From contig JAFGPO010000154.1 of assembly GCA_016936155.1 (NCBI GenBank), forward strand, positions 1-51,664: a stretch of DNA of 51,664 nucleotides, given 5' to 3'. This DNA is from Caldifarciminota bacterium. Its GTDB lineage: Bacteria; Hydrothermota; Tepidihabitantia; SM23-42. Shown here piece by piece: positions 43,018 through 50,306 of this stretch; the stretch's first letter is position 1, and the number at the start of each line of letters is the position of its first letter. The notes beneath the pieces are model-generated. The model had not been told where the DNA came from. It ran no database searches and saw nothing but the letters and a program-made list of their open reading frames with translations. The translations under genes were made by a program, and so were the position numbers.

Positions 43018-43596
43018 TTATCTCGCGGCGATGTATATCTGCAGGATGAGCGTGCCGAGCGAAAAGAGCACTCCCCATTCCTGAAACGCGCCCATGAAAC
43101 GCCGCGGCACGATCACGATATCACCCGGGCGCAACGCGAGTTTTTCCATATCCGCTTCGTTTTTGATCGCTTTTTTAAAATCAATCCGCCGCTCCACGCC
43201 TACATTGATGATACGTATGTTATTAAGCGAACCGTCGTTCGTAGGACCCCCGGCCTGTGCCAGAAGGTTCGCAAGATTGTCCTCACTTCGCACATAGTAG
43301 TCACCGGGTATCTTTACTTCACCGAATATATTAATCCGGTAGTAAAAATTGATATCGATCGGCACGTCCGTATAGAATTGCTGGAATTCATCAAAAAGAA
43401 ATTCGTATAAGGAATCGAGCGCGATATCTTTGACTGAGAATTTCCCGAATAGTGGTATGGTCAGGGTGGTATCATCGTCCACAAAATAGCGACCGCTCAG
43501 ATCCTCCTGTCGCCAAATCGTGATCTCAACTGCGTCATATGGCTGCAGACAGATATCATTTGAAAACGTAACAACCGCAAATATCAGACACAACAT
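43018..43596 (-). CDS. Polysaccharide export protein (Wza-like, SLBB)
   Basis: This 192-aa protein has a short signal (MLCLIFAVVTFS) and a Poly_export domain (CLQPYDAVEITIWRQEDLSG, then VDDDTTLTIPLFGKF). An SLBB domain (INIFGEVKIPGDYYV, then NLANLLAQAGGPTNDGSLNN) and LRPGDIVIVPRRF follow, with a C-terminal hydrophobic helix (GVLFSLGTLILQIYIAA). It is smaller than enterobacterial Wza, with one SLBB repeat and no clear lipobox. It is paired with the tyrosine autokinase directly downstream. Leaderless promoter. Confidence 0.92.
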   Translation of the reverse strand: MLCLIFAVVTFSNDICLQPYDAVEITIWRQEDLSGRYFVDDDTTLTIPLFGKFSVKDIALDSLYEFLFDEFQQFYTDVPIDINFYYRINIFGEVKIPGDYYVRSEDNLANLLAQAGGPTNDGSLNNIRIINVGVERRIDFKKAIKNEADMEKLALRPGDIVIVPRRFMGAFQEWGVLFSLGTLILQIYIAAR

Positions 43597-43604
43597 AACA
43601 CCGA

Positions 43605-43633
43605 ATTATAGTCAAAAAAGGAAAACTTGTCAA
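43605..43633 (-). promoter_or_regulatory. Promoter of the SLBB-autokinase operon (predicted leaderless)
   Basis: On the minus strand: TTGACA (43633-43628), 17-bp spacer, TATAAT (43610-43605), 8 nt to the ATG at 43596. No Shine-Dalgarno. Confidence 0.85.
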
Positions 43634-43672
43634 GCTGATGTAAAAGTACAAGTTTTTTCACTGGCCCGTGGA

Positions 43673-43701
43673 TTGACAAACCCCGCGATACTCCGTATAA
43701 T
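43673..43701 (+). promoter_or_regulatory. Promoter of the secreted amidotransferase gene
   Basis: TTGACA (43673-43678), 17-bp spacer, TATAAT (43696-43701). The GTG start lies 15 nt downstream, with GAGGT between. Confidence 0.8.
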
Positions 43702-43716
43702 ACGTTCGAGGTCCAG

Positions 43717-44940
43717 GTGAACGTACAGATCACAACCGCACGATGTATCCCCCTTGCCGGCGCGCTGATCGTCCTGGGGATACTGCTCGATGCGCCATTA
43801 CCCGCGTCTTTTTCAGCGCATAACTGCCGTTTCTGGGGGATAGTGTATGCGGTAAAGGATCAGTCGATCCAGAATGCGATCAATAGCCACCTTGATTCAC
43901 TTCGTTCGCTCGGCGCGCACCATACCGATGGCTGGGGCATCGCTTATTATGTCACGTTGGATAGTGGAGACGGGCTGCCTGTCATTGAACGCGGCGAACC
44001 TGGAGCGCCGCTCGATCCCCGTTATGCCTGCGCAGCCGGTCATGTAGCCGATCATGCAAACAGCGCAGCGATCGCGCATGTCCGGAGCGGTTCAAGCGGT
44101 CCATGCTCAGGAATACCTGATCCCCACCCATTTTCACGCTATGCCGTGTACCGCGCGTTCCACATGTTCTTCGCCCATAATGGTACTCTCGACAGCCAGG
44201 TACTCCTTGATCTTATCGCCGCGATCGATCCTCTCTACCTTAGTTTGAATCCGCCGGACTACGCGCCTGATCACCTTGATTCCGACCTCTATGCGATCTT
44301 AGTAACGGAAATAATCGATATGAACACATCCCAGCCCATAGAAGAATGCATTCGTATCGCCATCACTAAGATCGATTCTGCGGTCGCGGCTGGATCCGTG
44401 CAGTGTAACTTTGTCATGATTGATGGCTCGACCCTGTACGCGGTGAACTTCTCGCGTTCTCCGATCGATGCCCTCACCCTGTACTTCTACGCGCCTTCTG
44501 GCCGGATCGATTTCTGGGCAGCAGCGTCAGAACCTCTCGATAATCAGCCGTTTTGTTGGACCGAGGTGCCGAATTCCACGCTTGTCATACTCACACCCAA
44601 TTCATACCCGAGATTTCTTGATGTTCTCATTGCTGATCCTGCAATCGAGACCGCGGGCTTCAATATCGTGTACCCGAATCCCACCACTGCACCGGTAACG
44701 ATCTCATTCACCCTTCCGGAACGATCCCGGACCGATCCGGCATGTAGGATCCGCATCTACAATTGCGCCGGACAACTCGTAAAGACCATGACCCCAAATG
44801 CCGCTGAGCGCAGTAGCCAAAACTCGGTGGTCTGGCATGGATCGGACGAAAAGGGAAACCAGTTGCCAAGCGGTGTGTATTACTGCTGCCTGTGCTCCGG
44901 CGATACATCTTTTTCAAAGAAGCTCGTGTATATACGGTAA
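43717..44940 (+). CDS. Secreted class II glutamine amidotransferase-like protein with sorting domain
   Basis: This 407-aa protein has a signal peptide (residues 1-34, ending PASFSA), then a Gn-AT-II/Ntn-hydrolase domain related to YafJ and EgtC. HNCRFWGIVYA places the nucleophile-position Cys at residue 37. HHTDGWGIAYYV, IAHVRSGSSG and MFFAHNGTLD match the glutamine-binding motifs. The last ~85 residues are a FlgD/T9SS type A-like domain (IVYPNPTTAPVTISFTL, then LPSGVYYCCLCSG). An extracytoplasmic location is unusual for this enzyme class. Confidence 0.88.
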   Translation: MNVQITTARCIPLAGALIVLGILLDAPLPASFSAHNCRFWGIVYAVKDQSIQNAINSHLDSLRSLGAHHTDGWGIAYYVTLDSGDGLPVIERGEPGAPLDPRYACAAGHVADHANSAAIAHVRSGSSGPCSGIPDPHPFSRYAVYRAFHMFFAHNGTLDSQVLLDLIAAIDPLYLSLNPPDYAPDHLDSDLYAILVTEIIDMNTSQPIEECIRIAITKIDSAVAAGSVQCNFVMIDGSTLYAVNFSRSPIDALTLYFYAPSGRIDFWAAASEPLDNQPFCWTEVPNSTLVILTPNSYPRFLDVLIADPAIETAGFNIVYPNPTTAPVTISFTLPERSRTDPACRIRIYNCAGQLVKTMTPNAAERSSQNSVVWHGSDEKGNQLPSGVYYCCLCSGDTSFSKKLVYIR

Positions 44941-44968
44941 AGGCGTCCCTGAGACGCCAGGGAGATTT

Positions 44969-45091
44969 ATGGGACCATTATATTTTCCGTGGCTGACGTT
45001 TTGTGCCTGGCTGGTCGCGATCGGGTGCATCGTATTCAGCATACTCTGGGCGATTTTCATCTACAAACCCGGGGATGATGACCATGAGTGA
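44969..45091 (+). CDS. Symporter small accessory protein
   Basis: This 40-aa protein, not resolved by the ORF track (which shows it only as the tail of a longer frame), starts at ATG 44969 with ggaga upstream. It is one membrane helix (LTFCAWLVAIGCIVFSILWA) followed by a short acidic tail (KPGDDDHE). It overlaps the sodium:solute symporter start (ATGAGTGA). Small single-helix proteins encoded directly before SSS symporters are a known accessory class, and its size, topology and coupling fit that class. Confidence 0.82.
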   Translation: MGPLYFPWLTFCAWLVAIGCIVFSILWAIFIYKPGDDDHE

Positions 45092-46523
45092 ATCATTGAT
45101 CTATGCATTGATCATAATCGCGTATCTTGCGCTCCTTGTCTTTATCGGGCTGCTCATGGGACGGCGCACAAAGAATGTCGAGGACTTTTACATCGGCGGC
45201 CGGCAGATCGGTCCATGGGTTACAGCGCTGTCATTCGTAGCGGCGTATTTCAGCTCCGTGGTCATTGTCGGCGGCGGCGGATATGGTTACATGTTCGGAA
45301 TGTCCACCCTCTGGATCGGAGCAATCAATGTGCTTCTTGGCTGCACGATATGCTGGATCGTCCTTGGTCCGCGTGTCCGCCGCTTCACGCAGCGTCTGAA
45401 TACCATGACAATACCTCATTTTTTCGGCGAGCGCTACCAGTCATCCTTCGTGGTGGTCTTTACTGCCCTGATCATCATAATCTTCATGGTATTCTACAAT
45501 GTGAGCATACTCAAAGGCATGGGGCATATTTTTGAAGTGCTCATGAACATACCCTACACCTATGCGATCCTGATCGCAGGCATCATCATTCTCTTTTATG
45601 TAACGATCGGCGGCTACCTTGCAGTCGTGTGGACGAGCTTTGTGCAAGCGTGGGTCATGGGCCTCGGGTTGATCCTGCTTACCGTATTCTCGATCAAGGC
45701 GATCGGAGGTGTATCCCAGGCGAATCAAGCATTACACTCGATCGATCCGGGTCTGATCACGACGCCCGGCGTGTGGGGCTGGCCAGGACTTTTATCATTT
45801 GCCCTGATCGTCAGTTTCGGCGTATGGGGAATGCCCCAGCTGGTTGTCCGTTTCTACTCGATCAAGAACCTGAAGGTTTTGCGTATCGGGACCGTGATCG
45901 CGACGATCGGCACATGTATGGCTCTGCTCCCTTATTTTAACGGCGCGATCGCGCGCGTACTGTACCCGGGGTTGGAAAACCCGGATCTCGCCATTCCCTT
46001 TCTTGCCAAGAACGTACTCTCGCCGCTCGGTTCAGCGATCGTCCTGGCTGCGGTTGTTGCGGCCGGGATGTCGACATTCGCCTCGGTCCTGATCATTCTA
46101 TCAAGTTCAATGATCCATGATACACTGATCAAAGGATTCAAGATGAATATGTCAAAGGAACGAAGCCTCCTCTATAGCAAGATCGGCAGCCTGATCATCG
46201 GACTGATCTCGCTGGTCATCGCGTTCAAGCCCCCGGCCCTGGTTCTGACATTGACCGCTTTCGCATGGGCAGTCATCGCCTCGACCACCCTTTGGCCACT
46301 TTTGTTCGGGATCTACTGGAAGAGAGCGACCAAAACCGGGTGCATCGCCTCGATGATTGGCGGCTGCTTGACCGCCCTTGCATGGATGGCGATGAAAAAC
46401 CCGTTTAAGATCCATGGTTTCATCCCGGGCATTATCGCAGGAGCGGTACTGATGATCGTTTTGAGCCTGCTTACCCCCCGGCTTCCAGAAGCGCATATTG
46501 AAAGGATATGGGGAAAGGCGTAG
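45084..46523 (+). CDS. Sodium:solute symporter family protein
   Basis: This 479-aa SSS-family transporter uses Na+ to import a solute, such as an amino acid, sugar or carboxylate. It has about 13 membrane helices. Family marks are RRTKNVEDFYIGGRQIGPWV at residues 24-43, GYGYMFGMSTLWIG, and AAVVAAGMSTFASVLIILSS near TM8, the Na+ site region with Ser/Thr. ATG at 45084 is set by overlap with the small accessory gene; the track start at 45003 lies inside it. The substrate cannot be inferred. Confidence 0.93.
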   Translation: MSESLIYALIIIAYLALLVFIGLLMGRRTKNVEDFYIGGRQIGPWVTALSFVAAYFSSVVIVGGGGYGYMFGMSTLWIGAINVLLGCTICWIVLGPRVRRFTQRLNTMTIPHFFGERYQSSFVVVFTALIIIIFMVFYNVSILKGMGHIFEVLMNIPYTYAILIAGIIILFYVTIGGYLAVVWTSFVQAWVMGLGLILLTVFSIKAIGGVSQANQALHSIDPGLITTPGVWGWPGLLSFALIVSFGVWGMPQLVVRFYSIKNLKVLRIGTVIATIGTCMALLPYFNGAIARVLYPGLENPDLAIPFLAKNVLSPLGSAIVLAAVVAAGMSTFASVLIILSSSMIHDTLIKGFKMNMSKERSLLYSKIGSLIIGLISLVIAFKPPALVLTLTAFAWAVIASTTLWPLLFGIYWKRATKTGCIASMIGGCLTALAWMAMKNPFKIHGFIPGIIAGAVLMIVLSLLTPRLPEAHIERIWGKA

Positions 46524-46537
46524 GGCGCAAAGCGAAA

Positions 46538-46722
46538 AACATGTGTATCAGGATACCAGATTATCAGCAGGAAGCAGAGCAGACCATCAGAATATCAGAT
46601 ACAAAAACTGGTATACTGGGTTGCTGATATCCTGCATGCTGATACTCTAATTCGCTGATACACCATTTTGTTATCCGTCATTTGTCATTCGTCGTTCATA
46701 AATCACGATTCACCAATACGCT
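46538..46722 (+). repeat. 8-bp-period CAG/CTG inverted element (copy 4) and 7-mer array
   Basis: Left arm (46541-46603) words end in CAG every 7-8 bp: gtatcag, gataccag, attatcag, accatcag, aatatcag. The right arm runs to the conserved 33-mer at 46631-46663. It is followed by 7-mers gttatcc, gtcattt, gtcattc, gtcgttc. No gene lies in the 293-bp gap 46524-46816. Confidence 0.65.
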
Positions 46723-46764
46723 TTTGCGCTGTTTCGGCTAACGCTCTATGGCTACTCTTAAGCC

Positions 46765-46792
46765 TTGACAAGCATGGAGTATCGTTTATAAT
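46765..46792 (+). promoter_or_regulatory. Promoter of the lipoprotein gene at 46817
   Basis: TTGACA (46765-46770), 16-bp spacer, TATAAT (46787-46792), then a leader with aaggagg before the ATG. Confidence 0.85.
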
Positions 46793-46816
46793 GCATTATA
46801 TTAAAAAGGAGGTATT

Positions 46817-47572
46817 ATGTTAAAGCGAATGTTGGTTTTTGGATGCGCACTGGTGTTTGCCGCCCTCATTACTGGATGCGGCGATAAGATCGACGAAGAC
46901 GAACAGCGCGAAGCTGAACAGCTCGTAACCGGGCTTAATATGATGGCGATGATGACCAATGTTGATGCCTACAGTACGACTGGCCTGGATGGCGCCCCGT
47001 TTGGCTGGACCGGTCCATTTGTTTATGAGCTTCCGGACTGGACCGATACACTGTACTACGAGTACTTCATTAAACTGCCGCTTGACAGTATCGATGTGTT
47101 CATCGATTCCATTATATGGCTCGTCATGCCGGAACCGAATGTCTGGGGTCCGGATTCATTGGAACCATGGACCGGCATTGACACCTGGATCATCGGCAAG
47201 GCACGTACTGATATATACTTCCACACCACGTTCTCGGTTGAGGACACCCTGGCCATTACCGGTCTTTTACGGTGGAACTGGAGTGAAACCTGGTATCAGT
47301 ATGACTATGATGTGAGCATGATCACCGAAGCTGCGGATATCGATATCACCACATCGAGCAATATCGGTCTGGCCGCGCACTTCCTCTTTGCTGACGATGG
47401 TTCCGGCACTGTCGACGACTGCTATGCTGAGTGGAACAATACGATATTCGTACGGTACGAATTCTTTGACGTCCCGAATGCCGAAGAGTACGATGGTTAC
47501 TACGAGTTGCTCAGCGAAGCGTGGAAAGTCCAGCACTTCTTCAAGTTGACTAAAGAAGAATCGACGATGTAA
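46817..47572 (+). CDS. Hypothetical lipoprotein
   Basis: I recognise no named family. The 251-aa protein has a classic signal peptide and lipobox (FAALITGC, Cys 21). An acidic, aromatic-rich mature domain with many Trp, Tyr and Asp residues follows (for example DWTDTLYYEYFIKLP and WNWSETWYQYDYD). The strand pattern suggests a beta-rich outer-membrane-anchored domain. Monocistronic, with a consensus promoter and a strong terminator, so probably well expressed. Confidence 0.85.
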   Translation: MLKRMLVFGCALVFAALITGCGDKIDEDEQREAEQLVTGLNMMAMMTNVDAYSTTGLDGAPFGWTGPFVYELPDWTDTLYYEYFIKLPLDSIDVFIDSIIWLVMPEPNVWGPDSLEPWTGIDTWIIGKARTDIYFHTTFSVEDTLAITGLLRWNWSETWYQYDYDVSMITEAADIDITTSSNIGLAAHFLFADDGSGTVDDCYAEWNNTIFVRYEFFDVPNAEEYDGYYELLSEAWKVQHFFKLTKEESTM

Positions 47573-47587
47573 CTTCGAACAGTCATG

Positions 47588-47617
47588 AAAAAGGGGAGCT
47601 TGCGCTCCCCTTTTTTT
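47588..47617. terminator. Rho-independent terminator
   Basis: The stem aaaaaggggagc / gctccccttttt has a TTGC loop and is followed by T residues. The A-rich left side makes it work in both directions, between the lipoprotein gene and convergent ffh. Confidence 0.92.
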
Positions 47618-47671
47618 GTCATTGGTAATTAGTAATCGGTCATTCATTTCGCATTTTTGATTCGAACTTTG

Positions 47672-48970
47672 TTATTGCAAGGGAAACGGTAGTTTCCCTT
47701 TGCCCTTGCGTCCCATTTGTTTCAACATGTTCCGCGCCATCTTGAACTGCTTGAGCAAACGGTTGATGTCCTGCATCGAGGTACCGCTCCCGGCCGCGAT
47801 CCTCCGCTTGCGCGATCCGTCTATGATCTCCGGGTGGAGCCGTTCCTGTTGGGTCATGGAATTGATCATCGCCTCGACTTTTTTCAATTCACCCTCATCC
47901 ACGTCCGTTTCTTTTACGCCCGGAATCATGGCCGCGATCTTGGCAAGCGGACCGAGTTTTCGGACCGCTTTCATCTGCTCGAGAAAATCAACAAAATTGA
48001 GGTCGCCTTTTTCGATCTTGGCGCGCATTTTTTTTTCGTCGACCCGGATTTCCAGACCCCTCACTTTTTCAACGAGACTCGCCATATCCCCCATCCCGAG
48101 AATACGCTGCGCCATACGATCCGGGTGGAATTCCTCGATCCCCGGCAGCTCTTCGCCGGTGCCGACAAAAAACAGGGGAACGCCGGCTGCCCTGCTGATC
48201 GATAAGGCGGCTCCACCCCGGGCATCGCCATCCATCTTGGTGAGGATCGCACCCTCAAGACCGACTTTTTCCTTGAATGAGATCGCCTGGTTCACAGCAT
48301 CCTGACCGCTCATTCCGTCGGCAACAAGCAACCGGTAATCAGGATCGATGACTTTATGAATACCCACAAGCTCCTGGACAAGCATTTCGTCGATATGGAG
48401 CCGCCCCGCGCTGTCAACGATCACGAGCCCATGACCATCCGCATGCGCGCGTTTCATCGCCTGTTTAGCGACGTCACGAGCATTTTCCCCCTCAAGCGGG
48501 AAAACCGCCACGCCGGCGCGTTTGCCAAGTGACTGCAGCTGCTCGTATGCTGCTGGTCGCTTTACATCCGCAGGCACCAAGAGCGGTTTTCTTCCTTTAT
48601 ATTTGACCGCGATTTTCGCGGCGGTGGTCGTCTTGCCCACGCCCTGCAGTCCCAACAGGCTGATAACGGTAATGGCATTTGGCTTGAAAATGAGCAACCG
48701 AGGGGTTTGCCCGAGGAGCACTATGAGCTGTTCATAGACGGTTTTGATAATCAGATCCCCGGGCTGCAAACTGCGCGATAACTCGAGTTTCAAGCAGTGA
48801 TCGTTCAGGACCTCAATGAACTCCTTTACGACCTTGTAATTCACATCCGCCTCGAGCAGCGTGATACGGATATCCTTCAGTATACTATCGAGCTCGCTCC
48901 TGGTGATACGCCCGTATCCCAGCACCTTGCGCCGGATAATGGAGAAGCGGTCGATCAGACCTTCGAACAT
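47672..48970 (-). CDS. ffh: Signal recognition particle protein Ffh
   Basis: Ffh binds 4.5S RNA and signal sequences and delivers nascent membrane proteins to FtsY. The 432-aa protein has an N domain, then the GTPase domain with G1 LLGLQGVGKTTTAAKIA (about residues 105-121), VDSAGRLHID (G3) and TKMDGDARGG (G4). The M domain has GSGTSMQDINRLLKQFKMAR and a short basic tail. It overlaps rpe by 16 nt. No 4.5S RNA gene was recognised in the window. Confidence 0.96.
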   Translation of the reverse strand: MFEGLIDRFSIIRRKVLGYGRITRSELDSILKDIRITLLEADVNYKVVKEFIEVLNDHCLKLELSRSLQPGDLIIKTVYEQLIVLLGQTPRLLIFKPNAITVISLLGLQGVGKTTTAAKIAVKYKGRKPLLVPADVKRPAAYEQLQSLGKRAGVAVFPLEGENARDVAKQAMKRAHADGHGLVIVDSAGRLHIDEMLVQELVGIHKVIDPDYRLLVADGMSGQDAVNQAISFKEKVGLEGAILTKMDGDARGGAALSISRAAGVPLFFVGTGEELPGIEEFHPDRMAQRILGMGDMASLVEKVRGLEIRVDEKKMRAKIEKGDLNFVDFLEQMKAVRKLGPLAKIAAMIPGVKETDVDEGELKKVEAMINSMTQQERLHPEIIDGSRKRRIAAGSGTSMQDINRLLKQFKMARNMLKQMGRKGKGKLPFPLQ

Positions 48971-49605
48971 CTGAGTTCCTGGATCGCCTGCGCGTAGTCG
49001 TGCGAACGGAAAACACTGGCACCAGCAACCACGATCTCAGTACCGGCCTTTTTCAATGTGCAGGCATTCTCTCTGTTTACTCCTCCGTCAACCGCGATCG
49101 AACACGTTATCCCGTGTTCAATCATATACTGTCTTGCTTCCTGGATCTTGGGCACAACGTCGTCCATGAATTTTTGACCGCAAAAGCCCGGCGTGACTGT
49201 CATGATGAGCAGAATGTCAACATGGGGGAGATAGTGCTTCACCTGTTCCAACGGGGTCGCGGGATTGATGCTGAGCCCGGTCTGAACACCATGCTGCTTG
49301 CAGTATGCTAAACATTGGTCCACACGTTCGGTCGCTTCCACATGAAAGGATATCCAGTCTGATCCGGCGGCAATATATTCTTTGAGATATTTTTCAGGCT
49401 GCATGATCATGAGATGAGACCACAGCGTCATATCCGTCACCCTGTCGATCGCTTCTACGATCATCGGTCCAAAAGTAAGATTCGGCACGAACACACCATC
49501 CATGACATCAAGATGCAGACAGTCGGCACCAGCATCTTTGATCTTTTGAAGTTCCTCTTGATAATGGGAAAAATCCGCGGCGATGATCGAGGGTGCGACC
49601 TTCAC
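48955..49605 (-). CDS. rpe: Ribulose-phosphate 3-epimerase
   Basis: Rpe interconverts ribulose 5-phosphate and xylulose 5-phosphate. The 216-aa TIM-barrel protein has PSIIAADFSHYQEEL, HLDVMDGVFVPNLTFGP with catalytic and metal-binding His/Asp, LIMTVTPGFCGQKF, and IAVDGGVNRENA near the C terminus. Starts at GTG overlapping the PASTA gene stop (GTGA). The unit order on the minus strand is PASTA-PASTA-rpe-ffh, resembling the Ser/Thr kinase-phosphatase-rsgA-rpe neighbourhood of other bacteria. Confidence 0.95.
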   Translation of the reverse strand: MKVAPSIIAADFSHYQEELQKIKDAGADCLHLDVMDGVFVPNLTFGPMIVEAIDRVTDMTLWSHLMIMQPEKYLKEYIAAGSDWISFHVEATERVDQCLAYCKQHGVQTGLSINPATPLEQVKHYLPHVDILLIMTVTPGFCGQKFMDDVVPKIQEARQYMIEHGITCSIAVDGGVNRENACTLKKAGTEIVVAGASVFRSHDYAQAIQELRCSKV

Positions 49606-50306
49606 TTAATGATCATCAAGGTTACTGTGTCACCGCGCTCGACCACATGTTCGGGAGCCGGATCCTGTACGATCACCGTACCCGAGGTTCCGCTCCCCTC
49701 GACCTCCTTCACCTCACCAAGTACGAGGTCCATGGAATCAAGCAGCCCTCCTATCTGTTCCAAGGTCATATTGCTTAAATTGGGCATTTTCAGTACCGGC
49801 CCTTTGCTTACGATGAACGTAATACCATCCCCTTTCTTCATCTCGGTCTCAACAACCGGGACTGTAGCAATGATCTTATTCACGGCGATGGTATCAGAGT
49901 GCTGGTACTCCATGGTTTCGATCGTAAAACCAAGGCGTTTCACAATAAGTTCCGCTTTCTCGGCATCAATCCCGATCAAAAACGGCATGCGGATCGTTTC
50001 TGGCCCCAAACTTACGGTCAGGTTAACGATCCTTCCGGTCTTAACGCGCGTTTCTGGCAGCGGATCCTGAATGATGATCTTTCCAGGCTCAACGATCGGA
50101 TCAAAACGTCGTTCGACCACGATGCCCTCCAGATCCTGCTTGCTCAGCTCAGCGATCGCATTATCAAGGGTCATGTGCACGACGTTCGGGACCGATACAA
50201 CCCTGCCTTGATGGACAATAAGGGGCATAACGATGAAGTTCGCGATCATCACGCCGACGATAAAAAAGAGCGCAATGATCGCAATGTAAATAAGAAATTT
50301 TTTCAT
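49602..50306 (-). CDS. PASTA domain protein without kinase (second of pair)
   Basis: This 234-aa bitopic protein has one N-terminal membrane helix (FLIYIAIIALFFIVGVMIAN), then three PASTA domains (starting at about VVSVPNVVHMTLDNAIAEL, IRMPFLIGIDAEKAEL and LKMPNLSNMTLEQIGGLL). Each ends in the family's G-x-x-[IV]-x-[IV] pattern. PASTA domains bind muropeptides or peptidoglycan and usually sit on PknB-type kinases or PBPs; no catalytic domain is present here. It overlaps both neighbours by 4 nt. Confidence 0.9.
   Translation of the reverse strand: MKKFLIYIAIIALFFIVGVMIANFIVMPLIVHQGRVVSVPNVVHMTLDNAIAELSKQDLEGIVVERRFDPIVEPGKIIIQDPLPETRVKTGRIVNLTVSLGPETIRMPFLIGIDAEKAELIVKRLGFTIETMEYQHSDTIAVNKIIATVPVVETEMKKGDGITFIVSKGPVLKMPNLSNMTLEQIGGLLDSMDLVLGEVKEVEGSGTSGTVIVQDPAPEHVVERGDTVTLMIIK

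Noticed and set aside
44798-44968. Upstream part of the 97-aa frame before the symporter
   Set aside because: It overlaps the sorting domain of the amidotransferase in another frame. Only the last 40 codons, from ATG 44969, look like a real gene.
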